A stretch of DNA of 64,000 nucleotides, from assembly GCA_959347315.1 (NCBI GenBank), contig OY365806.1, positions 29,563,866 to 29,627,865 on the forward strand. The letters run 5' to 3'. The notes under the pieces were generated by a model. It was not told the DNA's origin. It searched no databases and was given only the letters and a program-made list of their open reading frames with translations. The translations under genes and the position numbers were made by a program. The stretch comes from Bimastos eiseni. Taxonomy: Eukaryota > Annelida > Clitellata > Crassiclitellata > Lumbricidae. Numbering within the stretch: the stretch's first letter is position 1; each line of letters opens with the position of its first letter. This document shows, piece by piece, positions 13,188 through 63,646 of the stretch.

Positions 13188-14190
13188 CGTATGCACCTCA
13201 GCCTCTTCGCCATTGTGTACGACAGCAGGTTCTGTCCAGGGTCATCCTCTATGCCTCTGCACTGTCAACCATTGCTCCTCGTGATCGCATAGAAATTCAT
13301 CTTTATAGCGGTTGGTATACCCAACACCTCCATTTACATCTACGGCTAAACAAGATAGGCCTACTGGATGCAACAGACTTCGCGCCTGCATTGAATTGAA
13401 TAGATTTACTCCTTTTAAAAATGCTGCTGCTCTCGCGCTTAAGTTGAAAACAGACCTCTTACTAATTTCCTATGGGTCGAAATGTTTTCCTGGCTTCAAT
13501 GTGCAGTTCTGAACATCGTCAGGAGGGTAGGCCTACTATCAAATTGCAGCCGTACCGCTCGTACGCTCCGTATACACAGCACCCTTGTCACACGGTGCAC
13601 CATGGGGTAAAGAAACCTGACCGTGTATCTAGGGTTGTTTGCCACGTACTATGTGACATAGATATTGAATCTCAAGCAAAGTCTGAAGGATGTGGATGGT
13701 ACAGTGTAGTCGAACCACTCCGTCTCTTAGAACTAGAAAATCTATAAGCTGTTACTTTTGGTGCCCTCTCAAATATGGCCTCCTTATTTTATTCCCTTTG
13801 AAGATCAGCAGAGCATGGTAAGTCAGGACAATCAGATTTTCACAGCAAATTGCAGACCACATGTCAATGGCAACAGCGTTTCTCTTAATTCTCTTTTCTC
13901 TATACTCGAATGTCAGTATACACAATGACTTGATCTACGAAATCTATACTGCTGAAACCACGCAGCGTGTACTGATCTATATCTCAAACCTACTGCATGA
14001 TATACGTCAGAAAGTAGTCATAATAAGCAGTATAGCCTAACGCATACATCGCACTCTAAACCTGCATTAAAAACCTTCAACATACAGAGTAAAAGAAGGC
14101 AAGCCAGGCAAGCTAATGATATTATCAACTGCCTCGCGCAAGAATAAGAAGAATAAACTCTTAAAATTGACGATGATGGGGAATATAACT
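13188..14190. other. Non-coding stretch right of the gap
   Basis: TAGGCCTA occurs at 13356-13363 and 13528-13535. An open stretch at about 13196-13406 might be a retroelement remnant, but I cannot name it. Otherwise nothing is supported. Confidence 0.4.
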
Positions 14191-14193
14191 TAC

Positions 14194-14398
14194 CAGGTGA
14201 ATCATTGCCATCTAGTGGGCCATTTGACGTGATGGCCTCAATGCCGTCAAATGCGTTGTCTGTGTTTTCCGATCGTACTTGACACACGTGACTCAGAAGT
14301 CCGGAATAGCAGACGACCCAGATCCAACACCTTAAGACGCAAAACCCTCGGACGCCATTTTTGAGGCTTCTATAGCTCGCTTCATTCGAATGCAACAT
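14194..14398 (-). CDS. Possible first coding exon of a secreted or membrane protein
   Basis: An ATG on the minus strand opens 68 codons that end CACCTG before an exact GTAAGT donor. The encoded segment has a basic start, then a hydrophobic stretch around FCVLRCWIWVVCYSGLL that could be a signal peptide or anchor, then a polar acidic stretch rich in N, D, S and G. No family is recognised and no downstream exon was found towards lower coordinates, where a 200-base gap lies at 12988-13187. It may equally be a chance open frame. Confidence 0.35.
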
Positions 14399-14399
14399 T

Positions 14400-15080
14400 T
14401 CTCCAAAGTAAGTGTTGAGGTCTTAATATACAACTTGACCCGATTTGCACTCTTACTAAAAACTCAGATAATTATATTGTAATATGCTGATCAGTGACTG
14501 AAACCTAGACATAAAACTATGGCATTACGTTGGGCGATAACAGAGATGCAAACGTTACCGATCAGTCTTCTTACAACACTTGGGTTCTTCTGATTGAGAG
14601 AGAATAATCGATTAGAGATTAAAGCACCGTGACGAATGAAAACAGTAACCGCGACGTTTGACTGAGCGATAATAGACGCAAGAACGGTACATACAGGGCG
14701 CCGCGAACAAACGTCAGCAATCATAAGGGTGCCGCTGTCGAGAAATTGCGGCCTTAGACCATGCGTGCAGACATGTTTACCCGCTGGCATACACTTAAAG
14801 AATGACCAGCGGGAATCCGTCTGATTAACGTGGTTCCAGCAGCCTGCCTCTCCGCTTTAATCCCTCGAACATATCCGCTCTTGGCTTCTGCGAACGCCCT
14901 CCCCTTAGCCAGGAGCAATCATCCTGAAGCCTGCCTGCTGCCTAATCGCAACAGACGCTAGAGTCTGGTGAATTTGGGTAATTCTACTGCATGGAGCTAT
15001 ATGTAGACTGCGGCTGCAGTCCTTGGGCCTTTCAAGCGGGCGGGCATTCGCTCGCGGCTACCGAAATGACTCTATAAAAG
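14400..15080. other. Non-coding stretch
   Basis: No supported feature. If the exon candidate at 14194-14398 is real, its promoter would lie here, but no core promoter motif stands out. Confidence 0.4.
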
Positions 15081-15084
15081 TCTT

Positions 15085-15182
15085 ATACTTATTAGGTCGA
15101 AGTTTGAACCATATCAGTACCCAGCTTGAACTGATAGGGAGCGCTGATAATCAGACACTGGCTCGGCCACTGTACCACAAGA
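15085..15182 (-). mobile_element. tRNA-like SINE head
   Basis: On the minus strand CAGTGGCCGAGCCAGTG resembles an A box and GGTTCAAACTTCGACC a B box, with the longer spacing seen in Leu- or Ser-type tRNAs. Stem pairing is poor, so a genuine tRNA gene is unlikely. Confidence 0.4.
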
Positions 15183-15481
15183 ACCATGTCCTGAACATAG
15201 TTGCACAACTAAACGGGGTCAGTTGGGGTGGACTGAAGGCCGATGGACCAGATGGCCAGCGCACTACAATGTATGTGTACATGGTTCACTCAAGTAGAAG
15301 ATATTCGTCTCAGCTCCTTCTTCATCCTCGAGGTTAGCTGTAGAGAGGCTGGAGACTCAAATCCAGGCTGACATTTCTTTCGAGATTGATGACTTAGCTC
15401 CGCGTGAGCTTCCCATTGAACTCAACTTTAACGAATACACTGATCGTGCACAGGCAGTCAGAAGATCAGGCGGAGAGAGAA

Positions 15482-15483
<2 letters not shown>

Positions 15484-15527
<44 letters not shown>

Positions 15528-15528
15528 G
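15484..15528. repeat. (AT)n array
   Basis: About 45 bases of AT with one GTAT interruption. Confidence 0.92.
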
Positions 15529-15639
15529 GGGTGTGGGGGACTGGTCACTGAGACTTACTTACCTAGGACAAGAAAACTGGCGTTACTAACATTTCACATG
15601 TCCTCCTCCCTTAATCATGAAGGGCTCCTTTCACTTTTA

Positions 15640-15740
15640 TTCCCTCGTCTCTTCTTCTTCTCTTCTTCTATTCCGCCATCTCCTTCTCTCCCTCATCCTT
15701 TTCTCCTCTTCTTTTACTACTACTACTACTACTACTCCCC

Positions 15741-15774
<34 letters not shown>

Positions 15775-15775
15775 A

Positions 15776-15811
<36 letters not shown>

Positions 15812-15835
15812 TCTTCTTCTTCTTCTTCACATTCA
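15640..15835. repeat. Pyrimidine tract, (CTA)n and (TTC)n
   Basis: A CT-rich lead-in is followed by about 95 bases of CTA triplets and a short perfect TTC run. Poly-Thr and poly-Tyr open frames across it are artefacts. A TAGGCCTA lies just downstream at 15869-15876. Confidence 0.92.
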
Positions 15836-16084
15836 TCTTAGCATTATTCGTAACAGTATGCCAACTTGTAGGCCTACAACTAATGCAAGCTATCTATTCG
15901 TTCCTGCCTCGGGTTTACAAAGAAATAGCAGTTTTCTCAAAATATGAAGCATCTGAATCATTCAGTAATCAGTAACGTTATATAGGTCACAGTAAAAATC
16001 GAAAATCTAAACTGGCGTATCAGTCCAATAACAAGGACCCAATTTAAACGAAGCTATTCATTATGCCATCCGCTCACGCATGAA

Positions 16085-16330
16085 TATCACTCCATCCATC
16101 CATCCATACACCCATCCATCCATCGACCCACCCACACAGTCTTCTCGCCATCCACCAAGCAACAATAGCCACTAGTCCGACCACCCAGCCAATCATCCAA
16201 TCATTTACCTAGTCAACTCTATATCTATCCACCCATCAAGTCATTCATTCGTGTATTCATCCCATCCATTCGTCATGTCATCTTTGCACCCATTCACACA
16301 TCAGGCCATTCATTCATTCATCCAGCCATC
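16085..16330. repeat. Degenerate CATC/CCAT-rich region
   Basis: Many short CATCCATC and CATTCATT runs separated by diverged sequence, consistent with an old tetranucleotide array. Confidence 0.75.
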
Positions 16331-16984
16331 CACCGTATGACGATTGAAGTCCTATACCAAGAGATAAAAACAGCCTGAATGTCCAAGCCCTAGAATGCCT
16401 CCATAGATAACATATAAGGGCTGGGGTGTTATGTTACCACGATAACTACTCCACTTACTTAAACTGCTCTCTCCTTTACGCTGGACAACATCTTCAACTC
16501 AAGTCCATTCCAAGGTCGATGAGAATGTGCAGCGCTGCCTATTTGAGGTAAAGCGAAAGGGGACCAGCAGTTCCCCACAAGCAAATGCCCGAAGGGTTCC
16601 ACGGCCAACTCTCTGGTTGGTACTGGACGACAGATCTCGCTCGGATATATAGGGTGACACAAAAGTTCGTTTACCGTTTCCAAAATGCGCTTTCTCAGGA
16701 AGGGCTTCATATTTTTTCTGATATTTTGTCAGTGCATACACAATTCAAATAAGAGATAAATTATTATTGGTGAAAATTTGGTTTTGATCCGGTCAGTGTT
16801 TGCCATTATATATTAAGAACATTGAAGAGGACCAGTTTTCGAAAAAAAACTGCCGTGCGATAAGAGCTTACATTGTGTTCATCGTAATAATTATCACTGT
16901 AAGCAAAATGTTGGGCCTAGTAGACCATAACTGAACTCAATTATTGTTACCTAAAGGTCTTGCAGATATAGGCTATTAGCATAC

Positions 16985-17205
16985 ATTATTTTTTTCTGTT
17001 TAATGACAGCTCCGACCCTATACGGCATAGACTGAACCAGCAACTGAAATGTCCCAACTACTATCGATCTCGATCTACGTTTGGAGACGGCATTTGAATT
17101 GATCGAAGTTTTTTGACTCAGGATCTTTATACACGCTGAGAGATAACATACTCCACAAGTTCTCAGTAAGATAGAGATCCAGAGATCTTTGGTGGACAAT
17201 CCTAC
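16985..17205 (-). pseudogene. Tc1/mariner transposase C-terminal remnant
   Basis: Read on the minus strand in shifting frames, the DNA gives a decayed CPPKISGSLSY, then ENLWSM, then a downstream LLVQSMPYRVGAVIKQK. These correspond to the conserved WPPxSPDLNPIENLW block, which carries the last acidic residue of the DDE/D triad, and the SMPRRVxAVI end of Tc1/mariner transposases. Stops and frameshifts break it, and the N-terminal half was not found. Confidence 0.7.
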
Positions 17206-17487
17206 ATTATGTGTGACGGGAGTTTTTACAGTATACAGTCTAGCCACTTTGTCGTCACAGCTGATGTATGACAGCGTGCACAATCCTTCTGTATTCCCAA
17301 CAAATAACTTTCATTGCATAAGACTGCCGTTGTCTCTCGAACACTGGCTTCGCGTTTTGCTCAAGACAATTAGTATGCGAGTTGAGTCTGGCAGGACAAA
17401 ATGAAGGCTTGTGAGACCCCTGGCCATCATCCCACCCCACATCAATACTGTTAAAACAATATATACATTTATACATATACATATATA

Positions 17488-18304
17488 TATACAATATGTA
17501 TGTATGTACGTATGGATGTATGTATGCATGCATGTATGTATGTAAGTACGAACGCACGTATGTATGCATGTATGTATGTATACATGTATGTATGTCTGTA
17601 TGTATGTATGCATGTATGTATGCAAGCATGTATGTATGTATGTATGTATGCATGTATGTATGTATGCATGTATGTATGTACGTACGTAAGTACGTACTTA
17701 CGTATGTATGTATATATGCATGTATGTATGTATGTATGTATGTATGTATGTATGTATGTATGCATATGTATGTATGTACGTATGCATGTATGTATGCACG
17801 CATGTATGCATGTATGTATGTAAGTACGTATGCACGTATGTATGCATGTATGTATTTATGTATGTATGTATGCATATGTATGTATGTACGTATATATGTA
17901 TGTATGCATGCATGTATGCATGTATGTATGTAAGTACGTACGCACGTATGTATGTATGTATGCATGCATGCATGTATGTATGTATGTATGCATGCATGTA
18001 TGGATGCATGTATGTATGTATGTATGTATGTATGCATGCATGCTTGTATGTATATATGTATGTATGTACGTAAGTACGTACCTACGTATGTATGTATATA
18101 TGCATGCATGTATGTATGCATGTATGTATGTATGTATGTATGTATGCATATGTATGTATGTACGTATGTATGTATGTATGCACGCATTTTTGCATGTATG
18201 TATGTAAGTACGTACGCACGTATGTATGCATGTATGTATGTATGTATGTATGTACGTATGTATGTATGTATGTATGCATGTATGCATGTAAGTATGTACG
18301 CACG

Positions 18305-18335
<31 letters not shown>

Positions 18336-18760
18336 GCATGCATGCATGTATGTATGTATGTATGCATGCATGTATGTATGTATGCATGTATGTTTGTATG
18401 TATGTATGCATGCATGTATGTATATATGTATGTACGTACGTAAGTACGTACCTACGTATGTATGTATGTATATATGCATGCATGTATGTATGTAAATATG
18501 CATGTATGTATGTATGTTTATATGTATGTATGTATGTATGTATGCATACATGCATGTATGTATGTATGCATGGATGTATGTATGTATGCATGTATGTATG
18601 TATGTAAGTATGTATGCATGCATGTATGTATATATGTATGTATGTACGTAAGTACGTACCTACGTATGTATGTATATATATATGCATGCATGTATGTATG
18701 TATGTATGTATGTATGCATATGTATGTATGTATGTATGTATTTATGTATGTATGTATGTG
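17488..18760. repeat. 1.27-kb (TATG)n array with higher-order structure
   Basis: A long TATG-based array with GCATG, GTACG and TACGTAAGTACG variants. A motif containing ACGTAAGTACGTAC recurs near 17683, 18066, 18428 and 18650, each time followed by TATATGCATG, and GTAAGTACG...GCACGTATG recurs about five times. Position 17683-17704 is a perfect 22-bp palindrome. Predicted proteins of repeated HTYIHTYM or CMYVCMHV are artefacts. Confidence 0.95.
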
Positions 18761-19215
18761 TGTTGTATATTGATCTAAGTCTAATTTGGACAGTGCTTTT
18801 AATCTATTATCAGAGTGCATGCGCTATCTCGACATCCTTGCGTTTCTTGGAACAAGGTAGTCCAATTATCCTCCGTAAAAGAGCTAATCCAAGCATATTT
18901 CAAATTAATCGCCATATATTTAGTATTTAATCTATCTTTCCTTTCAAGGACTTCGGAGTGGCTTTTATCTTCGCAAACTCTCCTCTGTCTGGAGCAGTCT
19001 GCAGTTGGGTTTTCTTCTCTGCAGGCAATCACGTTTTAGCACTCATCATTCTACTGAAACCGTTCTATTATATCTTCTGTCGGACATTAAATTGTACTCT
19101 GTCAAGGACGCAGTTGTGCCTACTGCCTACTTGAAAAATTAACCTTATTGTGGTGTATTTTTTACAATATTAAAATACATTTATTGTTGCATTATTTTAT
19201 ATATTTTACACGTCA

Positions 19216-19322
19216 ATATCATCATCATCATCGTCATCATCATCATCATCATCACCACCACTACCGTCACCACCACTACCGTCACCACCACCGTCATCAT
19301 CCATCATCATCATCATTATTAC

Positions 19323-19394
<72 letters not shown>
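19216..19394. repeat. (ATC)n, (ACC/GTC)n and (ATT)n compound array
   Basis: Trinucleotide runs change from ATC to CACCACTACCGTC-like units and then to about 80 bases of ATT. A 7-bp inverted repeat with the same stem as at 880-910 follows (AGAGGCG 19418-19424 and CGCCTCT 19434-19440). Confidence 0.93.
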
Positions 19395-19639
19395 GTTGTG
19401 CTCAGTTACAGTATAGGAGAGGCGGTTGGAACGCGCCTCTCAATCGGTAGGTGGCGTAAAGTGTATATGTGTTCGATATAAAAAAATTATCATCATTGCT
19501 TTGCTATTTTGGCGTATTCGAATATTGAGACCACTTTGATTTCTCTGGTTCTTTCGCACTGGATGCGCTATATACATGTAGGGTAGTAGGGTACAGCAAT
19601 AATGACGGTCACTGAACCGGACTTCAGGAACAGTACACT

Positions 19640-20040
19640 TCCGGATGCATCCCTCAACTTCCCTTCCCATTCCTCGCCCCTTTTCTATCCCTTCCTTACC
19701 AAACCATATATCTTTTTTCCCACATTCCTGCTCCCATCTTCTCCTCCCTTTGCCTGCCTCTACCTTCTACACCCCTTCCTCCCATATCATCCCCACATTT
19801 TCCCCTACTTAATTCCACTCCTTGTTCTCACCAGTTTCCTCCATTCTCACTCCCTCAAATCCTCACCTCTTTCTCTCCTGCCTCTCCCCTCCGACTTCAA
19901 TTCGCCGTTCCATTATCTTCCCTTCACCCATCGCTTCCATCCTTACCCCATGCCACTTCCATAACCCTCCCCTTTCGCTTTCAGCCTCATCCTCATCCAC
20001 CTTCCGTTCTCTTCCTCTTCTGTTCATACACTTTTTCCCC
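19640..20040. repeat. 400-base pyrimidine-rich tract
   Basis: The plus strand is dominated by C and T (CCTTCC, CTCCC, TTCCC), giving long open frames rich in P, S, F and L on that strand. No splice or domain signal supports coding. Confidence 0.8.
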
Positions 20041-21228
20041 CATATTTACCAGCCCTGCATAGGCTTACGGTCAAAATGTATTGGAAGTTGCTGTGTACTT
20101 CTCGGTCGTAATTTTTTGATGTGCGTCTGTGCGTGAGTTAAAACCTAGAATCTACAAATCTATAAAATGAACACTTTCAGGAAAAGAATGCCTTGTCTTT
20201 ATCCAGCCCTTCTTTGCTATAAAATCGACCACAATTAAATGTCATCACCTTTTGCATGTCAACTGTTAAAAAGAGATTCTAGGCTACACCTCATTTGTTC
20301 AATCAATCAAAGCCATTTTGATTTTCGAGTATCAATCATTACATGTGAAACACATGTTTCTCCTCTACGTGATGCAGAATAAAAAGTTCTCTTGGCTCCT
20401 TTCGCTCGTGCTGCAACAAAATACAGAATTTCCGATGGATTGAATAAATGTCTAATTTTTTTGCAACTGAACAGCATCATTTTCTTGTGTTCATTAGGCC
20501 TAATCACCACGATGTGATTTGCTTTAAAATACTAAACAACCGATGCTTTTTTATAAGCGATTTCTACAGCCCAGGTTCTTTCCTTTAGGCCTATTCTTCA
20601 ATCCACACAAATCTAGCCATGTTCTATATTGTTTTTGCCTCTTTTAAAGTGTGTTACCTATTCATTCCGTCCTCGGTCGAACAATCGAGAGCCCATATAT
20701 GCCTACGCACTCACGGTCTCATGCAGTGTCTCACCTAAAATGATATGACTGCACATGAGTAAATTTTTGTGATAATCGTAATTCCTGTTGCTTACATACT
20801 CTTCACTATCTCACAACTCCGAGGACGTCTATTTTGAAATTGTTCATCTTGCTTACAGGCGGTTCAATGAAGTACATACTTGCTTTTATCTATTTCAAAA
20901 CAACTTACTTATTTTCCAGATGGGTAGTCTTTTTAAACCAAACATAATTATTAGGTCCAGCGCTTCTGAATATTTTCTAGGTCACCAAACCATCCCGAAA
21001 CTCATAGCGAATATTATCGGCAAAATCCGTGGGCCAAAGCGCCGTAGGATATTGTAAACATATATTGTGTTATTCAATTGTCCACGTTTTAAACATATTT
21101 GCAAAAGTCTTTAATTGCAAGGATTAGGGTGATATATTTTCATAATCGCTGTACGGTAGAGAAATCTGCTGTTGAGATTACAACGTCACCACAGGGTCCA
21201 AAACGACAGGCATCGTCTATCGATAACC
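20041..21228. other. Upstream region of the copine gene
   Basis: This should include the copine promoter and any 5' UTR exon, but no clear TATA box, initiator or UTR splice donor could be singled out. TAGGCCTA occurs at 20505-20512 and 20586-20593. Confidence 0.45.
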
Positions 21229-46552
<25,324 letters not shown>

Positions 46553-47279
46553 GACTTTGTTACGCAATGCTAAAGCCCGCATTGGCTGACCCTGCAGCAT
46601 TTCCAGCCCAGAAAGGATTTCAAAGGGTTTTATGTGAGGATGTTTGAAAGGCTTAAAGACATGGAAAATGTGCTGTGTATTTTGATACAAAGGTTTTCTG
46701 ATGTTTCCTGAAGTTTTTCCGAGTACACTGACTGACAGAAATAGATTGAATTATGCCAGGTAGAAAAAGGTGAAAAAATGCTGTGAAGGACAGATTTTAT
46801 GAGGTGGAAGAGATGTGGATGATTTTATGATGCAAAAAGAGATAATCAGGATAACAAGGATTTAAGGTATAAATGATAAGATCCTGGTAGATACAAAGAG
46901 GTTACAAATGGATGAGTTTCATGGTTTATTGAGTAAAGAAGGTACAAACAAATTTAGAAAGGATTTGAATTTAGAAATTTAGAAAGGATTTGAATTGCTA
47001 CCTATGACATTTTATGTAAGTGGTAGCACAGAAATCGATCAGGTGAGAGGTAAAAAATAATGACTCTATCTAGTCTAGTCCTCGCTGCATACTTACTTGC
47101 TCATCATTTGAATGAAGGGAAGAAGAAACTGTACGACATTTAGGCCTTCTCTGATCTCTGGTGCCACCTTTTAAACCTTGGACAAGTACTGCTGTTTGGC
47201 TTACTCCATTTCCTTTGTATTTGACCGTGTTTCTGCTGCCTACACAAAACTGCTAAGCTGACTGTAAGGGATTGACTGA
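46553..47279. other. Probable copine 3' UTR and downstream sequence
   Basis: No further coding signal follows the stop. A small 24-bp tandem duplication (TTTAGAAAGGATTTGAAT) lies near 46949-46996. No poly(A) signal can be assigned firmly; AATAAA occurs within and beyond the MITE near 47480, 47546 and 47908. Confidence 0.5.
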
Positions 47280-47282
47280 TTA

Positions 47283-47707
47283 GGGGCCGTCTACATATTA
47301 TGTACGCAGCTAGGGGGGAGGAGGGGTTTCGAATTTTGGCAATTTTGCGTACGGGTGCGTATGGTGGGGGTCTCGAAAATATGTAGCGTACGCAAATATA
47401 ATTGTCTAATTATGATGTCCACAATACAGATTATGAAAATCAGATCTGTAAAACCAATCACAGACTATATTTCTGCTTAATAAATTTTATTTAGCATTAA
47501 GCCATTTAAAATGCAAGTATTGTTAGTGTGTTATTTTTTAACAAAAATAAATAGCCTATGGTAAAATCAATGTCTTATAGATGTCTTTAGCTATTTAACT
47601 TTTACAATGGTGGTGTACGTACGCACGAAAATGCACGCAGTGCAACAGGGGGGGGGAGGGTTCCGAAAATCCGATTTGTTTTGCATACATAATATATGGA
47701 TGGACCC
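47283..47707. mobile_element. MITE with 25-bp inverted ends and TTA duplications
   Basis: The left end GGGGCCGTCTACATATTATG matches the reverse complement of the right end, GGGTCCATCCATATATTATG, at 20 of 25 bases overall. TTA flanks both sides (47280-47282 and 47708-47710). A 3-bp TWA duplication is typical of PIF/Harbinger elements, so that superfamily is the likely source (inference). G-rich runs lie just inside each end. No coding capacity is seen. Confidence 0.8.
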
Positions 47708-47710
47708 TTA

Positions 47711-50170
47711 ACCAACTCAAAATACTTGGCAATCGATCAACATGTAATTCCGAGTGTATTCATTCAGTTTGCAGAAAGATTGTGCTAAAATCCGAACATT
47801 GTTATTTGTACTGAACAGTATATGCATGCATGTACATTGTGTGTGTTTATACTTTTGTTGAAATCATTAGTCTTGATTCCTGTGTATATTGCCTTTTATA
47901 CCTAGCATAAATAAATATACTATTTTTATCATTTATTTGACCATGTTATTTTTTTTTTTATAAGTCAGATCAGGCAAGTTACCTTAGATTTTGCATATAA
48001 AGTCACAGAAAGGCATGTTTTCACGTTTGTTATAAAACCCTTTATACTTTATTAACTTTCATTTCTTGGTAGCATTCATTTGTTACATGGTTAGCGTTTA
48101 TATGGCACCAGTCTCGTGAATAAGATGGTGTTCTGTGCTTGGCTGGCATGCTTTAGTGGCGCTTTAGAAGTTTGGAGATGACGATTTTGTATTTTTAGAG
48201 TTTTGCTATATAACTGCGTTTAGCTTATTTCATCATGATGCTTAAAATTTAACATTTCCTCTAGTTTGACATAATGTGCATGTGCATTTATTATTTTCAA
48301 AATGGTCGAGTCGTGTAATTATATTTTATTTATTTTGACTATTATGCTATGGAGGTTGCATTGATAAAGCCTAAGAAGCATGTTTACTATACTCAAATAT
48401 ACTTGTGACCCTCGGGTCAGGTCTAAATTATTTTTATTTTGAGCATTTATATAGCGCTCCTTCAAGAGATCTACTCAAAATTATGACAAACTTTAACTTG
48501 TGATTTCATACAGTAGCCAAAAAGAACTTGCATCTTTAAAGAAATGAATAGAAACATAAATTGTTATAAAAATAAATGAATTCCACTCTGATCCATAGCA
48601 TTATCACACCTGGTTTTCACTTTTTCCTGGCTGTATTTGTGAGTTTTCTCACTTTCTCAGACATGGGCATATACATGGCAAACAGGGTAGGTGCCATGTC
48701 TAGTTGCCTATTTTAGTAGCTGCAGTGTTCTTCTTAAATCAAAACTTTTAATGTAAGAGGAGGTTTGTAAGGTACTTTCTTGAATCAGAACTTTTAAAAG
48801 GATATTTATGAAGAACTTTTTGCCAAACGTATGAAAGCTCTTCTGCTTTTGCCCATAATCAACCAAACCGTATATGGTGTTTACTTGGAATATATAGTTT
48901 TTTATACTTGAAATATATAGTTTTTTACAAGTTTTCTTGAGTGGGGTTCAATTTTATGTCTTCAATGTGTATAATTTTATACAATAAGATCATTATTTGC
49001 TAATGGTTTGTATAATAAAATACCATCAATGCTACTGAACTTATGCCTAGTTGAAATATCTTCAAACTCACAGAAGATGTCAATTGCATAAATTTAGCAA
49101 ATGTATATGCTTTGTATGGTGCAACTATTAAACTTTGTTAGTTCACATACTCATCAAAACATAACGTAGCACCCACAAAGACCAGTTTATTCACTGGTGC
49201 TAAAATAGACAAATGGTCTACTTGTAAGTAATTTACCTAATATTTCTGTTTATCTGGTAAACATATACTTACATCTAAATTCGAAAGATTTACGAGGTAC
49301 ACATAACAAATGTGGTGATCTTTCAGCCCTATTTTTCATCTTGCAAGCTTTCTTGTTAACTCAGGAAAATATTGTGGTTAAATATTTCTTCACACATACA
49401 TGTGCTTGCCTTGCAGAAAAGGTTGCTATATTTCAGGTACAACTGCTTGTTGGTGTCATTGAATTATGCTGTAATTTTCTAGTATCACTATATAAATTTA
49501 ATACAAAATTTACTATACTCATCAAGTAAGCCAACAACTTCTTGTCATAGGCATTGTTTGATGAGCTATAGGCAAAACATAAGAAGTTTGCAAGTTTCTC
49601 TAGCTTGACTTTCAAGCTAACTTCTGATACCTTCCACATTCAAGATTCGAAATCATCTTTCTGAGGAATTTGAGATGCAGAGCACAATATAACTGAAGTT
49701 ATTTTCACTTTCTTGTATTGTGATGATTACGATGGTTCCTTATAATTGATTAACTATCATTTATACAGCTACACATCCATGAAATCTGGCTGTAAAGACA
49801 TATGTCTTAACCTCGTATATATTCACTCTTGCAGTCCATTGCTTCACACAACTCTTTAAATGTAAGAAAAAACAAGGTTGAAGACAGCACAGAGTAATGA
49901 AATTCGATGTCTGGCTTCAGATCTAAAAACTCTTTCTAGAGTCAAGGCCTGGGTCAGTCGATGAAACAACTTGTTTACTCGCTTCTTTAGCGACACCTAA
50001 AATATGTCCTAACAGAGAGATATTTTTAATTGCAAAGATTTTTGGCCGAGGCAGTATTGAATCCACTTAATACATTAATACATCATTTCTCGTCAACATT
50101 GTCTCTTGTCTAAAAAGTGCTGTCCAACTAAGTCCAGGCTTTTTACAAGCCTCTTATTGGGAAGAAATGT
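47711..50170. other. Intergenic space between convergent copine and DDX42
   Basis: AT-rich sequence with no supported gene. At 49160-49205 a third fragment of the composite repeat occurs (GCACCCACAAAGACCAG, TTTATTCACTGGTGCTAAAA). A tandem 24-bp duplication (AATATATAGTTTTTTA) lies near 48888-48930. Candidate minus-strand poly(A) signals for DDX42 exist, e.g. TTTATT at about 49186, but none is decisive. Confidence 0.5.

Positions 50171-63646
<13,476 letters not shown>

Noticed and set aside
12869..13213. Open frames spanning the N block
   Set aside because: They consist of unknown residues in an assembly gap.
15357..15548. CRISPR array or other prokaryotic system anywhere in the repeats
   Set aside because: The tandem repeats are contiguous without unique spacers and the genes have spliceosomal introns, so the DNA is eukaryotic.
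17255..18820. 386-residue and other long frames across the second TATG array
   Set aside because: Same artefact: the repeat has no stop codon in several frames on both strands.
19602..20136. Proline- and serine-rich frames of over 100 residues
   Set aside because: They follow from the pyrimidine-rich composition; no start context, splice signal or domain supports them.
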